64,000 nt of DNA from Rhodococcoides fascians A44A (GTDB taxonomy: Bacteria > Actinomycetota > Actinomycetes > Mycobacteriales > Mycobacteriaceae): positions 776,018-840,017 of the forward strand of contig NZ_JMEX01000008.1 in the NCBI RefSeq assembly GCF_000760735.1, written 5' to 3'. The notes beneath the pieces were generated by a model. It was not told the DNA's origin. It saw only the letters and a list, made by a program, of their open reading frames with translations, and searched no databases. This document shows positions 45,599 to 53,938 of the stretch, in pieces (position 1 is the stretch's first letter; every line of letters begins with the position of its first letter). The position numbers and the translations under genes were made by a program.

Positions 45599-46300
45599 TC
45601 AGGCCCCTGCTGGGATGGCGAGACCCTCGACCGGGCCGGCGAGAACGGACTTGAAGTACCTGGTCACGTCGTCGGCGAGTACCTCGGTGTCCCCGTTCGC
45701 GACGCCGTCGACGATGGCTTTCGCCACATCCTTCGGATCGTTCTTCGGAACGTCCAGTTCCGCGATCATGTCCGTGTCGGTGTAACCCAGATGCACTCCC
45801 GTCACGAGGGTCCCCTGCGGGCCGAGTTCGACTCGAAGCGAGTTGGTCGCCGACCACAGTGCGGCCTTCGACGCGCCGTACGCTCCGGCGCCGCCCACCC
45901 AGGACAGAACCGAATGCACGTCGACGAGTGCACCGCCGCCGTTGCTCGCGAGAATCGGCGCGAAGGACTGCGCGACCCGCACGGCACCGAAGAAGTTGGT
46001 CTCGAACACGGTCCGCACGTCCTCGAGTGTCGATCCCAGCAACGGACCCGATCCCGGGGCGCCTGCATTGTTGACGACGATGGTGACATCGGTCAGCTCC
46101 CGAGCCAGTTCCGCGACGGATTCCGGGTCGGTGACATCGAGCGGCTTCGCGACGACGCGCGGATCATCCGTCGGCTTGGGCGTCCTGGCCGTCGCGTAGA
46201 TCTTCGCCGCGCCGCGCGCCAGGAACTCGTCGACGATCGATTTGCCCAGCCCACGCTGCCCACCGGTCACCACTACGACCGCGCCTTCGATTGCCACCAT
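45599..46300 (-). CDS. short-chain dehydrogenase/reductase
   Basis: 233-residue SDR. TGGQRGLGKS is the cofactor loop, NNAGAPGSGPLL the NNAG region, and the catalytic set comprises HSVLSW (Ser) and YGASK. The ATG at 46300 is used; AAGGG is 8 bases ahead. Divergent from the CGNR regulator gene, with a perfect dyad between them, so it is probably controlled by that protein. Substrate unknown. Confidence 0.87.
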   Translation of the reverse strand: MVAIEGAVVVVTGGQRGLGKSIVDEFLARGAAKIYATARTPKPTDDPRVVAKPLDVTDPESVAELARELTDVTIVVNNAGAPGSGPLLGSTLEDVRTVFETNFFGAVRVAQSFAPILASNGGGALVDVHSVLSWVGGAGAYGASKAALWSATNSLRVELGPQGTLVTGVHLGYTDTDMIAELDVPKNDPKDVAKAIVDGVANGDTEVLADDVTRYFKSVLAGPVEGLAIPAGA

Positions 46301-46331
46301 CGGACTCACCCTTCGACATATCTGAAATGCT

Positions 46332-46380
46332 TTTGACTATGTCAGTAGTACTTGCCCGGATCGACATAGTCAAATACTGT
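46332..46380. promoter_or_regulatory. 12-bp dyad operator with leaderless promoter
   Basis: TTTGACTATGTC (46332-46343) and GACATAGTCAAA (46363-46374) are perfect inverted repeats 19 bases apart. The right arm lies between TTGCCC (-35, 46352-46357) and TACTGT (-10, 46375-46380), 17 bases apart, and TACTGT is 6 bases before the CGNR ATG. A further GACATA lies at 46314. A regulator bound here would block the CGNR promoter and affect the divergent SDR. Confidence 0.75.
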
Positions 46381-46386
46381 TGAGTT

Positions 46387-46905
46387 ATGTCATCGACGCC
46401 GACGCCGACGGAGCGCTTCCGCCTCGACCCCGCCCCCGACGGCCTCGCTCACGTCCAGAACCTGCTCAACACCCGAGCCATCGACGCAAAAGGACTCCCG
46501 GACCTGCTCGCCGACGGCGCGGTGGCATCCGCGGCGATGGGGCACGACCTCAGCGATGCCGACGCCGCGGCACTACGCGAACTGCGCACGACGCTCGAAC
46601 TCCTCATCGCAGGCACGCCCCCGGAAACGGCGCCCGCCGACGCCGTCCTCACCCTTGACGCGTCGGGAACCGTCCAGTTGGGACCGTCTGGAACCGGCCA
46701 CGAGTACGTGACGTCGCGTATCTGGGCCGAGGTTCTGCTGGCTCAACGCGCGGACACCTGGCGGCGACTCAAGCGTTGCAGGAACGAACCGTGCGGCTCT
46801 GCGTTCTATGACCGTTCCCGCAACAACAGCGGCGTCTGGCACGACGTCAAGACCTGCGGGAACATCGCGAATCTTCGGGCTTCGCGGGCGCGGCGGAGGG
46901 CCTGA
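46387..46905 (+). CDS. CGNR zinc-finger (ABATE-type) regulator
   Basis: 172-residue protein of the stress-induced CGNR family. A helical N-terminal half (LAHVQNLLNTRAIDAKGLP) is followed by the zinc finger: KRCRNEPCGSAFYDRSRNNS and VWHDVKTCGNIANLRASR, with the CGNR motif as CGNI. Such proteins are DNA-binding transcriptional regulators. The perfect dyad immediately upstream fits autorepression, and the divergent SDR is the likely target. Confidence 0.87.
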   Translation: MSSTPTPTERFRLDPAPDGLAHVQNLLNTRAIDAKGLPDLLADGAVASAAMGHDLSDADAAALRELRTTLELLIAGTPPETAPADAVLTLDASGTVQLGPSGTGHEYVTSRIWAEVLLAQRADTWRRLKRCRNEPCGSAFYDRSRNNSGVWHDVKTCGNIANLRASRARRRA

Positions 46906-46914
46906 TCTCACGCC

Positions 46915-48102
46915 TCAGCGCAGCGCTGCACCCAATTGCGCGACCATGGCGTAGACGGCGAACTTGGGCTTGGAGTTGAGCGCCAAGGCTTCACGGCATT
47001 CGAGGATTGCCTCGATACTCTTCAACAGAGCCTCCGGCGACGCACCCCTGGCCATACGTTCGATCTGTTCCGACATGTCCGGATGGTTGAGCACAGCGGT
47101 GGATCCGTAGGAGCGGGTCAACGCATCGCGATACAAACCGGCGAGGTCGATCAGAGCTCGGTCGAAAGCGTCTCGAAGATTACGGGTACGCCGCGATTTC
47201 TGCCGCGCCTCGAGCTCCTTGATGACGCCTGCAGACCCCCGCAGCGCGCCCGCCGCGCCCTTACCGGTGCCGCCTGCGCCGAGCGCGGTGCGCAGCTCTT
47301 CCATCTCCACGTCGTCGAGGGCGGCACTTATCTCCGCGGCTTCGGTCTCCGCAGCCTTTACCATCTCCTCGGCCGCGAGATAGGCCTGATTGGGCCGCGC
47401 TGCAGCCGACGCGAGGCCGAGGGCCCGCTTGCGCCTGGCACGAGCGTCCTCGTCTTTCGCCAGTCGCCGTGCGCGTCCCACGTGTCCACCGCTGATCGAC
47501 GCCGCCCACTGGGCCGTCTCCGCATCGAGCTTGTCGCGGGTCTGCAGAACCTGCGCGATCGCCGGCGTCGTGGGCGTCACGAGATGCACATGGCGGCAGC
47601 GCGAGCGGAGGGTGACGGACATGTCCTCCGGATCGGTCGACGGCGCACACAGCAACATGACCGTCCGCTCCGGCGGCTCCTCGACGACCTTCAGCAACGC
47701 GTTGGCGGCCGCCTCGCTGAGCCGATCCGCATCTTCGATGACGACGATCTGCCAGCGCCCGGTGCTGGGCCGACGCGCAGCGATCTGCACGATCTCCCGC
47801 ATCTCCTTGACGCTGATGCTCAAGCCCTGCGGGATGATCCGCCGGACATCGCCGTGGGTGCCGGCCATCGTCGTGGTGCACGGATGGCAGGTACCGCAGC
47901 CCGGTGACCCCTCCGTGGTGCATTGCAGGGCCGCCGCGAAACACAGAGCAGCGATGGATCGACCGGACCCGGGAGGGCCGGTGAACAACCAGGAGTGCGT
48001 CATCGCGGACCCCGAGTCCCCGGTACGAGCGCCGACGGCCGCGGCGGTCAGCTCTGCTTCCACGTCCTCTTGGCCGATCAGCCGATCGAAAACTCCCGCC
48101 AT
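46915..48102 (-). CDS. holB: DNA polymerase III subunit delta prime
   Basis: 395-residue clamp-loader subunit. GVFDRLIGQEDV opens it; the P-loop is TGPPGSGRSIAA and the zinc module GCGTCHPC follows an upstream Cys (CTTEGSPGCGTCHPC). DADRLSEAAANALLKVVEEP and TLRSRCRHVHL are the usual delta-prime/tau signatures; the SRC motif that contacts the neighbouring ATP site is present. The start at 48102 is the family N-terminus. It acts in the replisome to load the beta clamp. Upstream lie two DUF3558 genes on the same strand. Confidence 0.93.
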   Translation of the reverse strand: MAGVFDRLIGQEDVEAELTAAAVGARTGDSGSAMTHSWLFTGPPGSGRSIAALCFAAALQCTTEGSPGCGTCHPCTTTMAGTHGDVRRIIPQGLSISVKEMREIVQIAARRPSTGRWQIVVIEDADRLSEAAANALLKVVEEPPERTVMLLCAPSTDPEDMSVTLRSRCRHVHLVTPTTPAIAQVLQTRDKLDAETAQWAASISGGHVGRARRLAKDEDARARRKRALGLASAAARPNQAYLAAEEMVKAAETEAAEISAALDDVEMEELRTALGAGGTGKGAAGALRGSAGVIKELEARQKSRRTRNLRDAFDRALIDLAGLYRDALTRSYGSTAVLNHPDMSEQIERMARGASPEALLKSIEAILECREALALNSKPKFAVYAMVAQLGAALR

Positions 48103-48153
48103 GCCAGCGAGCCTAGTCGCTCGGTGCGACACGAACGCCTCGCGCCCGGCGCA

Positions 48154-48696
48154 TCACGCAGGCGGCGGCAGGTGTGGCAGCACCACGCGCAAAACGTCGA
48201 TCGAGCCGGCACGCACCTCCTCGGCGGACGAAACACCGAGTCGATTCGCGCTCAGCATCACGGCACCCGACGCCGTCATCGTCTGAGTGGTGTACGTGTC
48301 GCCGTCGAGCAGGAAGGCGTAGGTGGTGTACCCGCCGTCGGTCAGCGTACGAACCTCGGTGGTCGAGGGGCTCGTGTACGGGTCGGGTAGCGTCGACGTG
48401 TCCTCGAACACCAGAACCGACACCGCGATACGGTCGTTCCCCCAGATACACCCGAGCTCTCCGACCGCAGTGGGTCGAGCCTCCGCCAGATCGAGATCGC
48501 TCAGCAGCGCATCCGGCAAGGCGCAGGGGTCGAATTCCGGAGACGGTTCGACGGAAGTCGTTGTCACGTACTCTGTTTCGGATGCATCGAGGACCTCGTC
48601 CGACGCCGTGGCCGTCCCGCCGACACCGGAACCGCACGCCCCGACGGACAACACGAACGCACTTGTCAGCATGGCCAGCGCTGCCGATCGTCGCAT
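48154..48696 (-). CDS. DUF3558-type lipoprotein
   Basis: 180-residue exported lipoprotein. Signal peptide ends in VGAC (lipobox); then a T/E-rich linker and the DUF3558 pattern FDPCALPDALLSDLDL, LGCIWGNDRIAVSVLVF. Actinobacteria carry many such small proteins with no known function. It begins directly after the stop of the paralog upstream, so the pair forms an operon, followed by holB. Confidence 0.78.
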   Translation of the reverse strand: MRRSAALAMLTSAFVLSVGACGSGVGGTATASDEVLDASETEYVTTTSVEPSPEFDPCALPDALLSDLDLAEARPTAVGELGCIWGNDRIAVSVLVFEDTSTLPDPYTSPSTTEVRTLTDGGYTTYAFLLDGDTYTTQTMTASGAVMLSANRLGVSSAEEVRAGSIDVLRVVLPHLPPPA

Positions 48697-49251
48697 CTAG
48701 ATGTCCTCCAGGATCAGTGTCGTCGCGACCTTCAGCCGTATACAGAAGGAATCGAAATCCGTTTCCGCGAGCGTGAACTGCACTGTTCGGCCATCGATCT
48801 CGGCCAACGAGATGCACCTGTTTCCCTCGAACACGAAATTGTCCACCATCTGACCGTCCGCCTCGAACTCGCTCAACTCGGTGACTCCGGGTGTGGTCGC
48901 GAGCCGAGTCCGGTCGACGCCTTCGCTGTACCCGACCGAGAAACGCCCGGACTGGCCCGTCCAGCTACACCCGTCCACCCCCGGCAACGGTTCCTTGGTT
49001 GCCGGATCCACGCCCGCGTAGATACTCAGCTGCAGATCCTCGAGGACACACGGATCGAAGGACGACGGGGTCGCCGACGGGACCGCTGCCGGGGACGGCG
49101 ACGGCGCCTGCCCGCCCGTAGACCCACCAGCGGCAAGACCTTGCCCGTGCCATGCATCCTGGCCGACAGCTCTGCCGGGCGAGGTCCGAGCACATGCGAC
49201 CACCGACAACAACACGCACAGCAGGACTACCAGTTTCTTCCCCACACCCAC
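48697..49251 (-). CDS. DUF3558-type lipoprotein, paralog
   Basis: 184-residue paralog of the downstream gene. Signal peptide with lipobox VVAC, a linker rich in Gly, Ser and Pro, then SFDPCVLEDLQLSIYAGVD and VDGCSWTGQSGRFSVGY. The start could be the GTG at 49251 or at 49245. Its stop touches the ATG of the next gene. The 115 bases to topA hold no further gene; the pair is therefore likely to have its own promoter there. Function unknown. Confidence 0.75.
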   Translation of the reverse strand: MGVGKKLVVLLCVLLSVVACARTSPGRAVGQDAWHGQGLAAGGSTGGQAPSPSPAAVPSATPSSFDPCVLEDLQLSIYAGVDPATKEPLPGVDGCSWTGQSGRFSVGYSEGVDRTRLATTPGVTELSEFEADGQMVDNFVFEGNRCISLAEIDGRTVQFTLAETDFDSFCIRLKVATTLILEDI

Positions 49252-49366
49252 TTGGACGCACCGAGGCCGCAGTTGGTTCCGTCGCCCACCCTCATCGCTC
49301 GAAAGGTTCGTTCATACGAGCAGATGGAGGCGAGCAGACCGACAGGCACCCCATCGTTTGAAGCGA

Positions 49367-52300
49367 TCAGGAGTCCGCTGGAGGAGCTTTCTTCGCTGCA
49401 GCTTTTTTCGCCGGGGTCTTCTTGGCAGGCGTTTTCTTGGCAGCAGTTTTCTTGGCTGCGGCTTTCTTCGCCGGGGTCTTCTTGGCTGCGGTCTTGGTGG
49501 CCGTTGCCTTCGTGGTGGCCTTCTTGGTGGCGGCCTTCTTGGTTGCCTTTTTTTTCACCGGTCCGCGGGCACGCCTGTCCGCCAGGAGCTCCGAGGCGCG
49601 ATCGTCGGTGATGGTGGCGACGTCGTCGTCCTTGCGGAGGCTCGCGTTGGTCTCGCCGTCGGTGACGTAGGGACCGAAGCGGCCGTCCTTGATCACCATC
49701 GGCTTCTCGCTGACCGGGTCGGTGCCGAGCTCACGCAGAGGTGGCTTCGCTTCACCTTGCCGTCCGCGTCGCTTCGGCTCGGAGTAGATCTTCAGCGCCT
49801 CGTCCAAGGTGACGGTGAAGAGCTGCTCCTCGTCGGTCAGCGACCGAGAGTCCGTGCCCTTCTTCAGGTACGGGCCGTAGCGACCGTTCTGGGCGGTGAT
49901 TTCTTCCTTAGATTCCGGATCGACGCCGACGACTCGAGGCAACGACAGAAGCTTGAGGGCGTCCTCGAGCGTGATGGTCGCCAGATCCATCGACTTCAGC
50001 AGAGAACCGGTGCGGGGCTTGGGTCCGGTGGCCTTCTTCGCCGCCTTCTTGGCCGGAGCCTTCTTCGCCGGAGCCTTCTTCGCCGCAGCTTTCTTCACTG
50101 CGGTCTTGGTGCCACCTCCACCGTCCGAGTCCTGTGGAATCGGCACGATGTCCGGCTCGGGAGGAGTCGGTTCCGGCTCCGGCTCGGGCAGGATCTCGGT
50201 GACGTACGGACCGAAACGCCCTTCCTTGGCAACGATTTCGTGACCCGTCAGCGGGTCGGCACCGAGCTTGCGGCCTTCCTGCGGGGTCGCGAACAGTTTT
50301 TCCGCGAAGTCGATGGTCAACTCGTCCGGCGGCAGATCGTCGGGCAGGTTGGCGCGCTGCGAGATCGGATCCCCATCGGGATCGTCGTCGTTCTTCACCA
50401 TTCGCTCGAGGTACGGGCCGTAGCGCCCGACGCGTACATGGATCTCGCGGCCCTGATCGTCGTCGAACAACCTGATGGAGTTGATGACGCGAGCGTCGAT
50501 GTCCTCGAGGTTGGTGCCGACCATCTTCTTCAGGCCACCGGACCTCGCGACGGAGCCCTCGGCCCCGGTGTCCCCACCGAAGTAGAAGCTCGTCAACCAG
50601 TCGCCGCGGCGCTCACGACCACCGGCGATGGCGTCGAGGTCGTCCTCCATGCCCGCCGTGAAATCGAAGTCGACGAGGCGGCCGAAGTGAGCCTCCAGCA
50701 GCGCGACCACCGAGAACGCCACCCACGACGGCACGAGTGCGCTGCCGCGTTTGTAGACGTATCCGCGGTCGAGGATTGTCTTGATGATCGACGCGTACGT
50801 CGACGGCCGGCCGATACCCAGCTCTTCGAGGGTCTTGATGAGCGACGCCTCGGTGTACCGAGCGGGTGGGTTGGTGGTGTGGCCGTCCGGATCGAGCTGG
50901 GTCGCGGTGACCGCGGCGCCTTCCTTCAGCGCAGGGAGCCGAGACTCGGCGTCGTCGGACTGACCGCCTGCCTCGTCGTCGACGCTCTCCACGTAGGCCT
51001 TCAGGAAGCCCGCGAAGGTGATGGTACGGCCGGACGACGAGAACGTGCACTGTTCGCCGGTGCCCGCGGTACCGGTGATGCGCAGCGTCAGCGTCGTGCC
51101 CCGCACGTCGGCCATCTGAGAAGCGACGGTCCGCTGCCAGATCAGCTCGTACAACCGGAACTCGTCGGTCTGCAGCGCGGAGTGCAACTGGCCAGGCGTC
51201 TGGAACACATCGCCTGCAGGCCTGATTGCCTCGTGCGCCTCCTGGGCGTTCTTGACCTTGCGCGTGTACTGACGCGGCGACGGATGCACGTACTCCGCAC
51301 CGTACAGCTCGGTCGCCTGCGACCTGGCCGCCGAGATAGCCGACTCCGACAGCGTCGTCGAGTCGGTACGCATGTAGGTGATGTAGCCGTTCTCGTACAA
51401 CCGCTGCGCGACGCGCATGGTGCGCTCGGAGGAGAACCGCAGCTTGCGGCCTGCTTCCTGCTGCAGCGTCGACGTCATGAACGGCGGGTACGGCTTACGG
51501 GTGTACGGCTTGTCCTCGGCGGACGCGACGGTGAGGTCCACGCCCTGAAGGGCCTCGGCGAGGCGTCGGGCACGCGGTTCGTCCAGAACGGTGACACCGT
51601 CGGACTTCAGCTTTCCGTCGGCACCGAAATCACGACCCGCGGCCACGCGAGAACCGTCGACGTTGACCAGCCGCGCGCCGAAACTGCGCGGCGACGCCTC
51701 TGCCCCGGCATCGAGGGTGGCCGAGATGTCCCAGTACTCGGCGCTCCGGAACGCCATTCGGTCGCGCTCGCGCTGAACGATGATCCGGGTGGCGACGGAC
51801 TGCACACGGCCCGCCGACAGCTTCGGCATGACCTTCTTCCACAGCACCGGCGACACTTCGTAGCCGTAGAGCCGGTCGAGGATGCGCCTGGTTTCCTGCG
51901 CGTCGACCAGATCCTGGTCCAGCTCACGGGTATCGGCAGCGGCCGCGAGGATGGCCGGCTTGGTGATCTCGTGGAAGACCATGCGTCGAACGGGGATCTT
52001 GGGATTCAGGGTCTCGAGGAGATGCCAGGCGATGGCCTCACCCTCGCGGTCGGGGTCGGTGGCGAGGAAGAGTTCGTCGGCGTCCTTGAGCAGGCTCTTG
52101 AGCTCGGCGACCTTGCCCTTCTTCTCCGGCGAGACGACGTAGAGGGCCTCGAAATCGTGGTCGACGTCTACGCCGAGGCGGGCCCACGGCTCACCCTTGT
52201 ACTTCGCGGGGACGTCCGCGGCACCGCGTGGAAGGTCACGGATGTGGCCGACCGACGCCTCGACCACGTAGTTGCTCCCCAGGTAGGGGGCGATCTTCTT

Positions 52301-52390
52301 GGCCTTGGTCGGAGACTCCACGATGACAAGGCGGCGCGGCTGGGCACCGCCGGTGGTGGTATCCCCCGTGCCGTTCTTGCGTGTTGCCAC
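49367..52390 (-). CDS. topA: DNA topoisomerase I
   Basis: 1007-residue type IA topoisomerase relaxing negative supercoils. TOPRIM: IVESPTKAKKIAPYLGSNYV near the start, with the acidic DPDREGEAIAW. The active-site Tyr is in YITYMRTDSTTLSES. Four C-terminal repeats follow (GRYGPYLERM; LGADPLTGHEIVAKEGRFGP; VGVDPESKEEITAQNGRYGP; LGTDPVSEKPMVIKDGRFGP). An unusual internal Lys/Ala-rich insert (about residues 762-787) separates repeats, and the last 60 residues form a second Lys/Ala-rich tail (KKKATKKAATKK, AKKTPAKKAAA), probable DNA-binding tails of actinobacterial TopA. Confidence 0.97.
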   Translation of the reverse strand: MATRKNGTGDTTTGGAQPRRLVIVESPTKAKKIAPYLGSNYVVEASVGHIRDLPRGAADVPAKYKGEPWARLGVDVDHDFEALYVVSPEKKGKVAELKSLLKDADELFLATDPDREGEAIAWHLLETLNPKIPVRRMVFHEITKPAILAAAADTRELDQDLVDAQETRRILDRLYGYEVSPVLWKKVMPKLSAGRVQSVATRIIVQRERDRMAFRSAEYWDISATLDAGAEASPRSFGARLVNVDGSRVAAGRDFGADGKLKSDGVTVLDEPRARRLAEALQGVDLTVASAEDKPYTRKPYPPFMTSTLQQEAGRKLRFSSERTMRVAQRLYENGYITYMRTDSTTLSESAISAARSQATELYGAEYVHPSPRQYTRKVKNAQEAHEAIRPAGDVFQTPGQLHSALQTDEFRLYELIWQRTVASQMADVRGTTLTLRITGTAGTGEQCTFSSSGRTITFAGFLKAYVESVDDEAGGQSDDAESRLPALKEGAAVTATQLDPDGHTTNPPARYTEASLIKTLEELGIGRPSTYASIIKTILDRGYVYKRGSALVPSWVAFSVVALLEAHFGRLVDFDFTAGMEDDLDAIAGGRERRGDWLTSFYFGGDTGAEGSVARSGGLKKMVGTNLEDIDARVINSIRLFDDDQGREIHVRVGRYGPYLERMVKNDDDPDGDPISQRANLPDDLPPDELTIDFAEKLFATPQEGRKLGADPLTGHEIVAKEGRFGPYVTEILPEPEPEPTPPEPDIVPIPQDSDGGGGTKTAVKKAAAKKAPAKKAPAKKAAKKATGPKPRTGSLLKSMDLATITLEDALKLLSLPRVVGVDPESKEEITAQNGRYGPYLKKGTDSRSLTDEEQLFTVTLDEALKIYSEPKRRGRQGEAKPPLRELGTDPVSEKPMVIKDGRFGPYVTDGETNASLRKDDDVATITDDRASELLADRRARGPVKKKATKKAATKKATTKATATKTAAKKTPAKKAAAKKTAAKKTPAKKTPAKKAAAKKAPPADS

Positions 52391-52534
52391 CTTGCTGCCG
52401 AACCTTCCTCGTTGCGTCCTGTAGAGCCACTCCGCGAGCAGTTTCTACCTGTCGAAACCGACAATCGTGCCGGTCCGCCTGGTAACAGAGTGGCATACGA
52501 CGTCAAAATACTCGCAGATCAGCTTCACATCTTC

Positions 52535-53122
52535 TTACTCGGCGGTCGGCCAACTGGTACGTGCGTCCGGATTTTCCGGCGCAGGTCCGACGTTCTCGAC
52601 CAGCCTCAGCATTCGCCTGCGCCCGGTGATGCGGAGCCCTGGATTGGAGCCTCGGGTGCCGATGAGAGTGGGAGCTATCCCTGCTCTCATCAGCGACTGA
52701 GCCAACGGGGCGTGCGTGTCGGGCGCATGCGGATCCAGTCCCAGAACATACCGTTCGCCCTCGGCTTCCGGTCGGCCGCCTGCGAGCACCCACGCGCGGA
52801 GCTCGCGGGCGCCGGGCACCCAACCCGGCGGCATCGACTTGACCGCGCCCTTCGTCCACAACGACGCGAGTGCCGACAACTCGGGCACCGACGCCGTCCG
52901 CACCAGCGGCCTGTCCTCCTCGGACCGGCCGAGTTCGGACACGAGCCCGCACTCCGCCATCAGGTCCGCGATGGCCTCGGCGCGCCAGGACGAATCGACG
53001 ACGACCGAGATGCGAGCACCGGACGCCGACAGAACCACCTGCCCGGTGGACGCGAGAAGTCCACTCAAGTCGGTCACCGACGGCGGCAGCGACTCGGCGG
53101 AGAAGAAGGACAACTGGTTCAC
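52535..53122 (-). CDS. conserved actinobacterial protein between topA and csp
   Basis: 195-residue protein with no recognised domain. Visible blocks are GQVVLSASGARISVVVDSSW, MPPGWVPGARELRAWVLAGG, LGLDPHAPDTHAPLAQSLMR and RRRMLRLVENVGPAPENP. The start is GTG; TACTGT lies seven bases before it, a leaderless-type promoter. The same position beside topA is occupied by a conserved protein in other mycobacteria-like genomes, but I cannot assign a function. Confidence 0.78.
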   Translation of the reverse strand: MNQLSFFSAESLPPSVTDLSGLLASTGQVVLSASGARISVVVDSSWRAEAIADLMAECGLVSELGRSEEDRPLVRTASVPELSALASLWTKGAVKSMPPGWVPGARELRAWVLAGGRPEAEGERYVLGLDPHAPDTHAPLAQSLMRAGIAPTLIGTRGSNPGLRITGRRRMLRLVENVGPAPENPDARTSWPTAE

Positions 53123-53288
53123 AATGTGGACAGTAGAACAAAAGCGAGAGTGGAGCCTGCAGGAACGACCCGAGGAGACAGTGTCGGCAGTGGCCGTGGA
53201 TACAACTCATCCCCCTTCGCTTCGGCATGCACCGAAAGCGATAGGGGGATGAGAGGTGTCGATTCCGCTCGCGGGGAGCGGGTGTCGA

Positions 53289-53492
53289 TCAGACTGCGCG
53301 AACTCCGGTTGCCTGGGGTCCCTTGGTTCCCTGGCCGACCTCGAACTCGACGCGCTGGTTCTCCTCGAGGGTGCGGAAGCCGCTGCCCTGGATCTCGGAG
53401 TAGTGGACGAAAACGTCAGCGGAGCCGTCTTCTGGTGCGATGAATCCAAAGCCTTTTTCGGCGTTGAACCACTTCACAGTTCCCTGTGCCAT
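53289..53492 (-). CDS. cold-shock protein
   Basis: 67-residue single cold-shock domain: [18 protein letters not shown] includes RNP1 (KGFGFI), and VFVHYSEI is RNP2; [13 protein letters not shown] closes the fold. It binds single-stranded RNA and DNA as a chaperone. The ATG at 53492 follows AGAAGGA by 6 bases. A long untranslated leader probably precedes it, as is usual for cold-shock genes. Confidence 0.95.
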   Translation of the reverse strand: MAQGTVKWFNAEKGFGFIAPEDGSADVFVHYSEIQGSGFRTLEENQRVEFEVGQGTKGPQATGVRAV

Positions 53493-53938
53493 GCTTTTCC
53501 TTCTCTTTCTAACACCGGATGCGGTGGGCAGCACTTACAGTCCACCGGGCCGGTTCCGACCGTTGTACTTCCTGAATTCCCCCTCAGGCGGAACCCGCGT
53601 CCGACAGGCGTTGCCGAACCACAGACCCCTTCAGGAAACGCTCCAAAAGCACACCGCCCGCAACATAAGATCCTGCGAGCGTGAAAACGAACACAGAAGC
53701 TGCGACCGGTTCAAGTCAACCACGCTTTTCGCGTTTCCAACAGTCGAAAAAGTCAGTTTTCGCACATTTTGTTGATCTTGACGCTTCTCACCGGCAGATT
53801 TGCGCCGCCCGACCCCTCTCACCAGCACGTATGCCGAGGCGCCGTCGTCGTGCGAATGACCGACCGATAGCATGAAACCCGCAGGTCGCGACGTCATCGC
53901 GACGCACCTGCAACAGAACCGAAACATGGAGAGCAGTA
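53493..53938. other. 446-base intergenic space, csp leader and helicase promoter region
   Basis: The space between the divergent csp and helicase genes. It is less GC-rich around 53640-53770. The csp leader probably occupies its left part. I see no ORF, hairpin or conserved RNA that I can name in it. Confidence 0.5.

Noticed and set aside
49385..50110. Short tandem repeats that could suggest a CRISPR array or a minisatellite
   Set aside because: They are codon repeats for the Lys/Ala-rich TopA segments and are in frame; no spacers are present.
49358..53443. A 1361-codon open frame on the plus strand across topA
   Set aside because: It is the antisense shadow of a GC-rich, Lys/Ala-rich topA; topA has all motifs, and the antisense product has no recognisable domain.
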